The notes beneath the pieces were generated by a model. The model was not told the DNA's origin and did not search any database. It worked only from the letters and a program-made list of their open reading frames with translations. Shown piece after piece: positions 1 through 5,962 of a stretch of 40,720 nt of DNA. How positions within the stretch are numbered: position 1 is the first letter of the stretch; each line of letters begins with the position of its first letter. Location of the stretch: positions 1 through 40,720 of the forward strand of contig SVAY01000014.1 of assembly GCA_015059185.1 (NCBI GenBank). The letters are read 5' to 3'. The position numbers were made by a program, and so were the translations under genes. Origin of the DNA: Erysipelotrichaceae bacterium (GTDB lineage: Bacteria > Bacillota_I > Bacilli_A > RFN20 > CAG-826).

Positions 1-88
1 CTCCTTTATTAATCTAGCAATTAACATTGTAAGACTTTCCTTTTTAATTGTTACCTACAAATATCAAACGGTATCTATGGATTAGATT

Positions 89-117
89 TTGATATACCAT
101 ACTTTGTATGGTATAAT
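89..117 (+). promoter_or_regulatory. Strong promoter of tnpB, predicted leaderless
   Basis: A -35 TTGATA (89-94) and a perfect -10 TATAAT (112-117) are separated by 17 bp. The expected start of transcription, about seven bases after the -10, falls on the A of the tnpB ATG at 124, so the message should have no leader and no Shine-Dalgarno. A perfect inverted repeat covers the spacer and the -10. Confidence 0.65.
93..115. repeat. Perfect 10-bp inverted repeat with 3-nt loop over the tnpB promoter
   Basis: Arms TATACCATAC and GTATGGTATA flank TTT. The repeat overlaps the -10 box. It could be an operator, or the left-end hairpin that IS200/IS605-type transposons use for recognition. Its core ATAC-TTT-GTAT also occurs in palindromes at 28457, 33944 and 40108. 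Confidence 0.6.
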
Positions 118-123
118 ATAATT

Positions 124-1284
124 ATGATAAGAAGAGCTTATAAATATCGTATCTATCCTAATAATGAACAAAAAGAGTATTTCTCTAAATGTTTTGGATG
201 CGTAAGGTTCTTTTATAACAAGTCTCTATCTGAAATGAACGATATTTATAAAGCCACTAAAAAGTATGAGGATATTACTCCTGCTACATATAAAGAAGAT
301 TATCCATTTCTAAAAGAAGTAGATTCTTTGGCTCTTGCTAATGCACAGATGAATAGGAACGCTGCATTCAAAGCTTTCTTTAGAGGCACCGCTAAATTCC
401 CAAAATATAAGAGCAAGAAGAATGATCAGAGTTATACCACCAATAATCAGAAGGGCTTAGTTAGATTAAGTGATAATAATAGATACATCACTATCCCTAA
501 ATGCAAAAGAATAAGAATTAAAAAGCATAGAGACTATGAAGGCACTATTAAATCAGTAACTATATCTAAAACGCCAGATGATAAGTACTATATTTCGTTA
601 CTAGTAGAAACCGAGATAAAGCCATTAGAAAGCACTAATAATTCTATTGGCCTTGATTTAGGTGTTAAAGATCTTGTTATAGATTCTAAAGGCAATAAAT
701 ATAAGAATCATAAGTATCTCACTAAGTCCGAAAAGAAACTTGCTAGAGAACAAAGAAAGTTATCTCATATGGTAAAAGGTTCTAATAACCGCAATAAACA
801 AAGAATCAAGATTGCTAGATTACATAAGCACATAAATAACCAAAGAAACGATTATCTCCATAAGTTAAGTAAACACATCATTGATGAAAACCAAATCATA
901 TGTGTTGAAGATTTGAAGATTAAAAATATGACAAAAGAAAACGACTACAATAAATCGATGATGGATGCTTCTATGTCTAGGCTGCTTACTATGCTCTTAT
1001 ATAAGGCTAAATGGTACGGTAGAACATTGGTTAAGGTTCCATCTAACTTTGCTAGTAGTCAACTATGTCATGTATGTGGATGTAAAAATACTATCACTAA
1101 GAATCTCAATGTTCGTAAATGGAAATGTCCAGAATGTGGGACTACTCATGATAGAGATGTAAACGCCGCGAATAATATTCTAAGAAAGGAAATTGAAATG
1201 CTTTCGAAGGATGGGACACATCCGGATAGCTTGTTTATGCTTGATCCGTTAGGGTCATCGAGCAAGAAGCCCCCGCTTCTATAA
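124..1284 (+). CDS. tnpB: TnpB-family RNA-guided DNA endonuclease (OrfB)
   Basis: This 386-residue protein belongs to the TnpB family, compact RNA-guided nucleases that cut DNA next to a short motif and are thought to be ancestral to Cas12. The N-terminal helix-turn-helix part (KYRIYPN, then a CVRFFYNKSL block) is present. The split RuvC catalytic residues look intact: D178 in GLDLG, E262 in CVEDLK and D345 in HDRDVNAANN. A four-cysteine zinc ribbon sits between the last two (C315, C318, C335, C338). Length is normal for the family, so the nuclease is probably active. The ATG at 124 has no Shine-Dalgarno but sits at the predicted transcription start. No tnpA partner is visible. Confidence 0.93.
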   Translation: MIRRAYKYRIYPNNEQKEYFSKCFGCVRFFYNKSLSEMNDIYKATKKYEDITPATYKEDYPFLKEVDSLALANAQMNRNAAFKAFFRGTAKFPKYKSKKNDQSYTTNNQKGLVRLSDNNRYITIPKCKRIRIKKHRDYEGTIKSVTISKTPDDKYYISLLVETEIKPLESTNNSIGLDLGVKDLVIDSKGNKYKNHKYLTKSEKKLAREQRKLSHMVKGSNNRNKQRIKIARLHKHINNQRNDYLHKLSKHIIDENQIICVEDLKIKNMTKENDYNKSMMDASMSRLLTMLLYKAKWYGRTLVKVPSNFASSQLCHVCGCKNTITKNLNVRKWKCPECGTTHDRDVNAANNILRKEIEMLSKDGTHPDSLFMLDPLGSSSKKPPLL

Positions 1285-1299
1285 GTGGTAGTATGTCAC
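1180..1299 (+). ncRNA. Predicted omega (reRNA) guide scaffold of tnpB
   Basis: In this family the guide RNA scaffold overlaps the 3' end of tnpB and runs to the right end of the element, with the flanking host sequence as guide. Here the tnpB 3' region has hairpins: GGATG-ggaca-CATCC near 1211-1225, GAAGC-CCCC-GCTTC at 1266-1279, and a terminal AGTG...CACT pairing. If the element ends at 1299, the guide starts at 1300 with TGATGCTCATCCAGAA. The 5' limit is a guess. Confidence 0.45.
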
Positions 1300-1575
1300 T
1301 GATGCTCATCCAGAAGTAGATCATTCTCCTTGGGCAATAATTATAAAGCGAAAAATTTTACTGATTATATTTATAATTATTATTATAAAGGTGAACTTTA
1401 TAACGAATATGATGCTTCTAAAGTTCCTTCTTCTACAAATTTCGTTTTATCTTTAGATCTTAATGTAATGGTTGGAGCATGTAATATCTGTCATTATTCA
1501 AATGATGACTTACTTAATAGTAGAGTCTATTATAGAACCGTTCTAGAAGATGTAGAAGAATTAAAACAGTATTGA
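1300..1575 (+). pseudogene. Remnant of an unknown gene cut by the tnpB element and frameshifted
   Basis: Directly after the predicted transposon end, one frame reads DAHPEVDHSPW (from 1301). The frame then has to shift near 1332-1345 to continue as YKAKNFTDYIYNYYYKGEL and on to the TGA at 1573-1575, covering about 80 more residues. The longer frame could formally open at a TTG at 1330, but that codon has no Shine-Dalgarno. The protein-like composition across both frames and the terminator after it suggest the 3' part of a once functional gene. I do not recognise the family. Its 5' part is not visible upstream of the element, so it may have been lost. Confidence 0.5.
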
Positions 1576-1586
1576 ATAAAGTAAAG

Positions 1587-1610
1587 GAGCAATAATTGCT
1601 CTTTTATTTT
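1587..1610 (+). terminator. Intrinsic terminator after the gene remnant
   Basis: The perfect stem GAGCAAT-A-ATTGCTC (1587-1601) is followed by TTTTATTTT, and the stem can be extended by upstream A residues pairing with the T tract. It would end transcripts from the broken gene and tnpB before tacA. Confidence 0.8.
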
Positions 1611-1631
1611 AATGACTATTATATTATTATA

Positions 1632-1653
1632 TGTATGTCAGTTGTATGTACAA
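1632..1653 (+). promoter_or_regulatory. Probable tacAT operator
   Basis: The short palindrome TTGTA-TG-TACAA (1642-1653), with a second TGTATGT just upstream, lies between AT-rich promoter-like sequence and the GGAGGG ribosome-binding site of the antitoxin gene. TacA-type antitoxins repress their own operon through such repeats, but this assignment is positional only. Confidence 0.35.
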
Positions 1654-1669
1654 GTGATATGGAGGGAAT

Positions 1670-1924
1670 ATGGCAGTAACAACGAGAGAAGAAAGGATTA
1701 ACATCAGGATATCATCTAGAGATAAGAATATGATTGAAAGAGCAGCAGAATCAAATAATCTATCTATCACTTCTTATATTATTTCTGTTGTATTAAGACA
1801 AGCTAAGCTTGATCTAAAAGATAATGAAATATTAACTCTCACTAATAGTGAAAGAGATAATTTCATTAAAGCATTAAATGAAGTTGATGAACCTAATCAA
1901 GCGCTTAAGGATTTATTTAAATGA
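1670..1924 (+). CDS. TacA-like (DUF1778) ribbon-helix-helix antitoxin
   Basis: This small 84-residue protein begins with a ribbon-helix-helix segment (RINIRISSRDKNMIERAAE) typical of DUF1778 antitoxins. It is followed by a flexible C-terminal tail that in the family wraps the acetyltransferase toxin. It has a strong GGAGGG ribosome-binding site, and its stop overlaps the next start by 4 nt (ATGA). The expected role is to bind and neutralise the TacT-like partner and to repress the operon together with it. The family call rests on the N-terminal pattern and the partner gene. Confidence 0.85.
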   Translation: MAVTTREERINIRISSRDKNMIERAAESNNLSITSYIISVVLRQAKLDLKDNEILTLTNSERDNFIKALNEVDEPNQALKDLFK

Positions 1925-2421
1925 AAATAGTATCGGTAAGAGATGTATCTAAAGATCTATTAAAACCTTTTTCATCAGGAGAAAAGCTTTTAGATGTTTA
2001 TTTAAAGCAATGTGCATTAAGTAACGATAAGAAAGGTGTTAGTAAAACTTTTGTTTGTTTAAGTGATGATGAAAGTGTTTTGATTGGTTTCTTTTCTTTG
2101 TGTAGTGCAAATATACAATTTGAAGAATATATAGATATTAAAGATGAATCAATACCTCATTATCCAATTCCATGTATTAGAATAGCGCGTTTAGCGGTTG
2201 ATCAAAGATATCAAGGTAATAAGATAGGTGCTTATCTACTTAAAGAATGTTTTTTAAGAATTCTATCGATAAGTAAAACGATTGGAGTCTACCTTGTATT
2301 AGTGGACGCCAAAGAATCTTCAATAGGTTTTTATGAGCATTATGGCTTTAGACTTCTTAGAAAAAGTTCTTTAACGTATTTCATTAAATTATCTACCATT
2401 GAAAGAGCATATTTGAATTAA
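1921..2421 (+). CDS. TacT-like GNAT acetyltransferase toxin
   Basis: This 166-residue GNAT-fold protein resembles TacT toxins, which stop translation by acetylating the amino group of aminoacyl-tRNAs. The acetyl-CoA binding motif A is clear (RIARLAVDQRYQGNKIGA, residues 87-104). The conserved C-terminal FYEHYGF carries the likely catalytic Tyr138. Length matches the family. It is translationally coupled to the antitoxin by a 4-nt overlap. No damage is seen, so the pair is likely functional. Confidence 0.87.
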   Translation: MKIVSVRDVSKDLLKPFSSGEKLLDVYLKQCALSNDKKGVSKTFVCLSDDESVLIGFFSLCSANIQFEEYIDIKDESIPHYPIPCIRIARLAVDQRYQGNKIGAYLLKECFLRILSISKTIGVYLVLVDAKESSIGFYEHYGFRLLRKSSLTYFIKLSTIERAYLN

Positions 2422-2434
2422 TATAATGTAAAAC

Positions 2435-2476
2435 ATAATTGACAAAAAATACTATTTTGGTAAACTATAATTGACA
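2435..2476 (+). promoter_or_regulatory. hipBA promoter/operator with a 10-bp direct repeat
   Basis: A TTGACA -35 (2439-2444) is followed by TAAACT (2461-2466, spacer 16) and by an overlapping TATAAT (2466-2471), which would place the start of transcription on the ATG at 2479. The sequence ATAATTGACA occurs at 2435-2444 and again at 2467-2476, exactly 32 bp apart, about three helical turns. This suits cooperative HipB dimer binding. Confidence 0.5.
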
Positions 2477-2478
2477 TT

Positions 2479-2790
2479 ATGAAAAAAACTAAAGTAGTCT
2501 TATTTCCAAAGGTATTATCTAACCTTGCTCAATTAGGTGAGAATATAAAACTCGCTAGATTAAGGAGAAATCTTTCTATGCGTTTGGTATGTGAGAGAGC
2601 TAATATATCTCGTCCCACATTAATTAATATAGAAAAAGGTTCTCCTGATGTTTCTATTGGTCTTTACGCTGCTGTTCTTAATGCTTTAGGAAATAGAGAC
2701 GATGAATTAAGTCATGTCTTAGAAGAAGATAGATTAGGTAGAACTATTCAAGATTTAAACATCAAAGAAAGAAAAAGAGGCCAAAAATGA
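2479..2790 (+). CDS. hipB: HipB-like HTH antitoxin/repressor
   Basis: This 103-residue protein has an XRE-type helix-turn-helix (about residues 20-70: LGENIKLARLRRN, then RANISRPTLINIEKG). It is followed by a short tail. It lies directly upstream of a HipA kinase with a 4-nt overlap, the standard HipBA layout in which HipB represses the operon and holds HipA inactive. There is no Shine-Dalgarno before the ATG, and the promoter suggests a leaderless message. The symbol is given by context and fold. Confidence 0.85.
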   Translation: MKKTKVVLFPKVLSNLAQLGENIKLARLRRNLSMRLVCERANISRPTLINIEKGSPDVSIGLYAAVLNALGNRDDELSHVLEEDRLGRTIQDLNIKERKRGQK

Positions 2791-3989
2791 AGCAACTATA
2801 TCTATTTCTTTCGATAAATAATAAAGATATCTATGTTGGCGATATCACTATTAATATAAACCATGGAAGTGAAGTTTTTTCATTTGAATATTCTCAAGAA
2901 TATTTAAAAGACAAGAATCACTACTTGATTGATCCTTCTTTATTTGATTATATTGGTCCACAATACGATATTCATTTTATTAATGATATGACACCTGATC
3001 GTTTTGGTTCGATATTGATAGATAAAATGGAACAAATATCAGCTGTTAAGGAGAACAGGTTGCCGAGAAAACTGCTGTTAAGTGATTATTTGTTACGCGT
3101 AAACGATTTAACAAGAATGGGAGCGTTAAGAATAAAAGAGGGTATCAATGGTCCTTTTATAAACGATGATAAGAACTCAATCCCTTTATATGTTTATTTA
3201 AGAGATATTGAACATGCTTCTATTGAACTTGAAGAAAATGGTGGGATAGATGATGAGATTTATAAACGCTTATTGTTGCCCGGCTCTTCATTAGGTGGAG
3301 CTAGACCAAAAGCTAATGTTTATTATAATGATGAAGTTTATTTAGCGAAATTTCCTTCTAAAAAAGATGATTATGATGTTGAGTTATGGGAATATATTAT
3401 AAATAATATTGCTCGTACAATTGGAATCAATGTTCCACCTTCTAAAATAGATATGTTTTCAAATTATGGTCATACTTTGTTACTAAAAAGATTTGATAGA
3501 AATAAACAAGAAAGAATACATTATATCAGTGCCGTTACAGCCTTAAGCACTTATGACGGCGAAAGTAGTAAATACTCATATTTAGATTTAGCAAATTTTT
3601 TAATATCTCATTCTTCTAATATTAAAGAGGATTTAACTGAATTATATAAAAGAATGGTTTTTACTTATATCATCAATAACACTGATAATCATTTAAGAAA
3701 CCATGCTTTTATCATTAATGATAAAGGAATTACTTTAGCACCTGCATATGATATTAATCCTACTTTTTATCAAACTGAATTTGAATTAGCTTTTGGTATG
3801 GGTAATAGCGTTGAAGGACTTATTAAAATTGCTAAATATTTTAGAATATCAGAACAAGAAGCACAAGATATCGTTAAAAGGATAGTTATTATAACTATAT
3901 CGATGATTGATAGAACAATGGACGAATATAAAAATATTAAAAAAGAAGCAGAAATATTAATCAATATCATTAAAAGTCGATCTATTTAG
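2787..3989 (+). CDS. hipA: HipA-family serine/threonine kinase toxin
   Basis: This 400-residue protein belongs to the HipA kinases, which in characterised cases phosphorylate an aminoacyl-tRNA synthetase and induce growth arrest. The Gly-rich ATP loop PGSSLGGARPK lies at about 165-175. The ATP-binding lysine AKFPSK follows at 187-192 and LLLKRFDR at 231-238. The catalytic loop NNTDNHLRN (297-305, Asp300) and the metal-binding APAYDINP (318-325, Asp322) are intact. Length is normal for the family. It is coupled to the HTH gene by a 4-nt overlap. Confidence 0.92.
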   Translation: MKQLYLFLSINNKDIYVGDITININHGSEVFSFEYSQEYLKDKNHYLIDPSLFDYIGPQYDIHFINDMTPDRFGSILIDKMEQISAVKENRLPRKLLLSDYLLRVNDLTRMGALRIKEGINGPFINDDKNSIPLYVYLRDIEHASIELEENGGIDDEIYKRLLLPGSSLGGARPKANVYYNDEVYLAKFPSKKDDYDVELWEYIINNIARTIGINVPPSKIDMFSNYGHTLLLKRFDRNKQERIHYISAVTALSTYDGESSKYSYLDLANFLISHSSNIKEDLTELYKRMVFTYIINNTDNHLRNHAFIINDKGITLAPAYDINPTFYQTEFELAFGMGNSVEGLIKIAKYFRISEQEAQDIVKRIVIITISMIDRTMDEYKNIKKEAEILINIIKSRSI

Positions 3990-4062
3990 AAAATGTAAAT
4001 AATGTAACATTTTTTTCTATTCCTTTATTTTATTTAAAATAACAATTGTCTATACTTATTAT

Positions 4063-4146
4063 ATGAATTATTCTTTAGTGTCATTATTAGGCTTAGTTAT
4101 CTTATTCAGAGGTACGAAACCTCTTTTTTTATTTATTAGTAAATAA
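4063..4146 (+). other. Possible 27-codon hydrophobic micro-ORF containing a terminator
   Basis: An ATG at 4063 follows a TATACT box (4051-4056) by exactly the distance expected for a leaderless start, and opens a 27-codon frame beginning MNYSLVSLLGLVILF. The frame is strongly hydrophobic with a basic Arg/Lys end. A clear intrinsic terminator lies inside it (4108-4131), so the full peptide would be made only on read-through. It could be a small toxic peptide, a leader/attenuator, or chance. No -35 box stands out. Confidence 0.25.
4108..4131 (+). terminator. Intrinsic terminator downstream of hipBA
   Basis: The stem AGAGGT (4108-4113) and ACCTCT (4119-4124), with a 5-nt loop, is followed by a T run. 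It lies about 120 bp after hipA and just before the repeated promoter element. Confidence 0.8.
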
Positions 4147-4234
4147 CTTTCTGATTGTGAAATTTTTTTCAACATTTTCGTATTATCTTCCGTCTTTTAA
4201 ATATATATAGGAGGATATACTAATGATTTTTTAA
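4129..4234 (+). repeat. Dispersed promoter element, copy 1 (ECF-type promoter plus gene stub)
   Basis: This is the first of three related segments (others at 10670 and 12258). Order: palindrome-like TTATTTA...TAAATAA (4129-4146), then TAACTTTCT, then an ECF-sigma-like -35 AAC (4171-4173) and -10 CGTC (4191-4194) 17 bp apart. A perfect GGAGG (4210-4214) and an ATG at 4223 follow. The ATG opens only Met-Ile-Phe before a stop, although promoter and ribosome site look intact. It looks like the 5' end of a deleted gene. The downstream HTH-MNT gene has its own promoter. Confidence 0.6.
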
Positions 4235-4237
4235 TTA

Positions 4238-4301
4238 TTGCACATAACTAATTACAATATATGCAGTTTTTGCACATAATAATTGAAATAATATGCAAAT
4301 A
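4238..4301 (+). promoter_or_regulatory. Two tandem 32-bp operator-like repeats before the HTH-MNT gene
   Basis: Two imperfect 32-bp direct repeats start at 4238 and 4270. Each begins TTGCACATAA and carries an inverted TGCA 24 bp after its start. Both spacings are identical, so each unit is itself a long dyad. They run into the promoter of the gene at 4317 and suit autoregulation by its N-terminal HTH. Confidence 0.55.
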
Positions 4302-4310
4302 TAATATACT
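4283..4310 (+). promoter_or_regulatory. Promoter of the HTH-MNT gene, predicted leaderless
   Basis: TTGAAA (4283-4288) and TATACT (4305-4310) are 16 bp apart. The expected start of transcription coincides with the ATG at 4317, which has no Shine-Dalgarno. The promoter lies within and just after the second 32-bp repeat. Confidence 0.5.
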
Positions 4311-4316
4311 TTAAGT

Positions 4317-4784
4317 ATGACATTAAAAGAACTAAGGAAAGAAAAAGAATTAAGCCAATTAGAAGCTAGCAAAATAGCTAATGTTTCGTTAAGAACCTAT
4401 ATTTATTACGAGAAAGATGTTAATAAAGTCAACACCAATACATACAAATTTATCTTCGATTCATTAGATAAATATAATCAGATTGATGAAGATCACGGAA
4501 TCATCCCCTTTAATAAAATAGTGGAAAAGCTTATGCCAATATTAACAAAACACAATATTAATCTTTGTTATATATTTGGAAGCTATGCGAAAGGAACAGC
4601 TACTGAGTCTAGTGATATTGATATTCTTATTGATACAGATATAATAGGCCTTGAGTTTTTTAATTTAATCGAAGAATTAAGATTAACGCTTAAAAAGAAA
4701 ATCGACTTATTAAGATTAAAAGATATTACACCAGATAATCCTATTTCTCTAAACATACTTAAGTATGGAAAGAGAATAATATGA
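4317..4784 (+). CDS. HTH-fused MNT-type nucleotidyltransferase
   Basis: The 155-residue protein fuses an XRE-like HTH (1-50, LSQLEASKIANVSLRTY) to a minimal nucleotidyltransferase domain (65-155). The domain has the signature IFGSYAKG (86-93), metal-binding Asp100 and Asp102 in SSDIDILID, and a third Asp at about 130 (KKIDLL). MNT proteins usually act as antitoxins that AMPylate a HEPN RNase partner. No HEPN-like ORF follows; only 76 bp separate it from the next, different module. It may therefore be a solitary antitoxin, a remnant of a HEPN-MNT pair, or a self-regulated modifying enzyme. The catalytic residues look intact. Confidence 0.85.
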   Translation: MTLKELRKEKELSQLEASKIANVSLRTYIYYEKDVNKVNTNTYKFIFDSLDKYNQIDEDHGIIPFNKIVEKLMPILTKHNINLCYIFGSYAKGTATESSDIDILIDTDIIGLEFFNLIEELRLTLKKKIDLLRLKDITPDNPISLNILKYGKRII

Positions 4785-4801
4785 TAAAGAATTATTAAAA
4801 T

Positions 4802-4854
4802 GTATACAACATTTATATAAATAGTATTGTTTTGTTGTCTACATATAGTATATT
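4802..4854 (+). promoter_or_regulatory. Promoter and imperfect inverted repeat before the 104-residue gene
   Basis: GTATACAAC (4802-4810) and GTTGTCTAC (4834-4842) form an inverted repeat with one mismatch in nine. TTGTTT (4827-4832) and TATATT (4849-4854), spacer 16, predict a start of transcription on the ATG at 4861, again without a Shine-Dalgarno. Confidence 0.4.
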
Positions 4855-4860
4855 TATAGT

Positions 4861-5175
4861 ATGGATAGTGTTTTAAAAGGCGTATTAATAGAAGAACTAG
4901 AGAGAAATATACAAAAGCAAAAAGTATTTTCTAATGAGTTAAATAAATACCCAAAAGGATCTTTGGTTGTTGTGTTTATACATGGTGATAAATACTTATA
5001 TAGGAAATATAGAGATGGTAAAAAAATAATTTCTCATTATGTTGGACCTATTGATAGCGAAGTTGCAAAAAAAGCATGTGAAGATAGAAAAAAATATCTA
5101 AAAATCAAAAATGATTTAAAAGAATTAAAGGATGAAGAAAAAAAATTAAGAAAGACGATTAAAATATATGGTTAA
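4861..5175 (+). CDS. Small basic protein, partner of the downstream nucleotidyltransferase
   Basis: This 104-residue Lys-rich protein has a central beta-like segment (GSLVVVFIHGDKYLYRKYRDGKK is interrupted here: GSLVV at 33-37, KYLYRKYRDGKK further on, then YVGP). It ends in a long charged helix, probably a coiled coil (residues 68-100). I recall similar small proteins with a KYYYL-YREGGK-like core next to nucleotidyltransferase genes, but I cannot name the family with certainty. The stop overlaps the next gene by 8 nt, so the two are coupled. It may be the antitoxin or an adaptor of a two-gene toxin-antitoxin-like module. Confidence 0.7.
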   Translation: MDSVLKGVLIEELERNIQKQKVFSNELNKYPKGSLVVVFIHGDKYLYRKYRDGKKIISHYVGPIDSEVAKKACEDRKKYLKIKNDLKELKDEEKKLRKTIKIYG

Positions 5176-5833
5176 ATATGAAAATAAAATGATTGAAATA
5201 ATCGATGCTCTTAATAAGAGTAGTTTATTACAAAATTGCATTATTTCTGGTAGTTGGGCAATGTTCTTTTATAAAGAAGTGTTTGAAGGTTTTATCCCTC
5301 CAATAGCAACTACAGATTTTGACATTTTCCTTCCAAATGTTTCTAAAATAAAGGAAAATAGCCTCAATAAATTGTTAATTGATTTAGATTATCTTAGAGA
5401 TGATGATAGTTTTACCGGCAAAACTAAATACTTTTCTAAAGATGGCTTTGAAATTGAATTTCTTACGCTACCTGATAGAACAATGGAACATGTTATAAAG
5501 GTTCCAGCAATAGGTATTGGAGCAGAAACATTACCAAAAATGAATATAGCAACATGGAATTATATAACAATTAACTATCATAACTACCTTGTGAATGTTC
5601 CATCACCTGCAAGTTATTGTTTACAAAAACTTTTAATCAACAAAGATAGAGAAGAAGAAAAGCGTATTAAAGATATTGATGCAATTAAATACATACTTAA
5701 TTACATAGAAGCCTCAAACAAGTATAAAACTGAATTTATACAATCTTTCGAGAGTGCTCCTAAGAAATGGAAAAGATCTATTAAAGAAACACTTTTAAAG
5801 TATGAATTAGATGAAATAATAAAATTGCCCTAA
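5168..5833 (+). CDS. Nucleotidyltransferase-fold protein (NTP_transf_8/AbiEii-like), candidate toxin
   Basis: This 221-residue protein has the start of a nucleotidyltransferase fold: a Gly-Ser motif SGSWAMFFY (27-35) followed by TTDFDIFLP (48-56), with metal-binding Asp50 and Asp52. The rest is predicted mixed alpha/beta with a helical C-terminus. The pattern fits the polymerase-beta-like superfamily that includes AbiEii toxins. The substrate is unknown; relatives modify tRNA or proteins. It overlaps the small upstream gene by 8 nt and ends about 40 bp before the first CIRCE operator. No terminator is evident between them. Confidence 0.7.
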   Translation: MVKYENKMIEIIDALNKSSLLQNCIISGSWAMFFYKEVFEGFIPPIATTDFDIFLPNVSKIKENSLNKLLIDLDYLRDDDSFTGKTKYFSKDGFEIEFLTLPDRTMEHVIKVPAIGIGAETLPKMNIATWNYITINYHNYLVNVPSPASYCLQKLLINKDREEEKRIKDIDAIKYILNYIEASNKYKTEFIQSFESAPKKWKRSIKETLLKYELDEIIKLP

Positions 5834-5873
5834 CTTACAATAAGCAATTCTTAAATTAATTTAAAATCAAAAT

Positions 5874-5900
5874 TTAGCACTAAAGCCTTGACAGTGCTAA
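5874..5900. promoter_or_regulatory. CIRCE operator 1 (HrcA binding site)
   Basis: TTAGCACTA, nine bases, CAGTGCTAA: the canonical 9-9-9 HrcA operator with only the innermost position of each arm changed. Its spacer contains most of the -35 TTGACA of the hrcA promoter, so HrcA binding blocks RNA polymerase directly. Confidence 0.95.
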
Positions 5901-5916
5901 TTTTTTGTTGAATAAT
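5888..5916 (+). promoter_or_regulatory. Promoter of hrcA-grpE-dnaK-dnaJ
   Basis: TTGACA (5888-5893) and AATAAT (5911-5916) are 17 bp apart. The predicted start of transcription is at about 5923, inside the second CIRCE element. Confidence 0.75.
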
Positions 5917-5920
5917 GTTT

Positions 5921-5947
5921 TTAGCACTTAAATAGAAAGAGTGCCAA
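5921..5947. promoter_or_regulatory. CIRCE operator 2
   Basis: TTAGCACTT, nine bases, GAGTGCCAA: a second HrcA operator with one T-to-C change in the right arm and one change in the left. It lies 20 bp after the first and covers the predicted transcription start. Confidence 0.88.
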
Positions 5948-5962
5948 AAAGGAGTTGTAACT

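Larger units (their letters stand above)
89..1299 (+). mobile_element. tnpB-only (IS1341-type, IS200/IS605 superfamily) element
   Basis: The element carries tnpB with no HUH transposase tnpA beside it, so it must be moved in trans or be stranded. The right end is placed near 1299. There the 3' end of tnpB runs into short hairpins (GAAGC-CCCC-GCTTC at 1266-1279, then AGTG...CACT) ending in GTCAC, as in many related elements. A broken reading frame starts immediately after. The left end is uncertain: the perfect palindrome at 93-115 may be the left-end hairpin, but the true boundary could lie further upstream. Confidence 0.5.

Noticed and set aside
1330..1575. Intact gene starting at TTG 1330
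   Set aside because: No Shine-Dalgarno, and protein-like sequence continues upstream in another frame up to the transposon end, which fits a remnant better.
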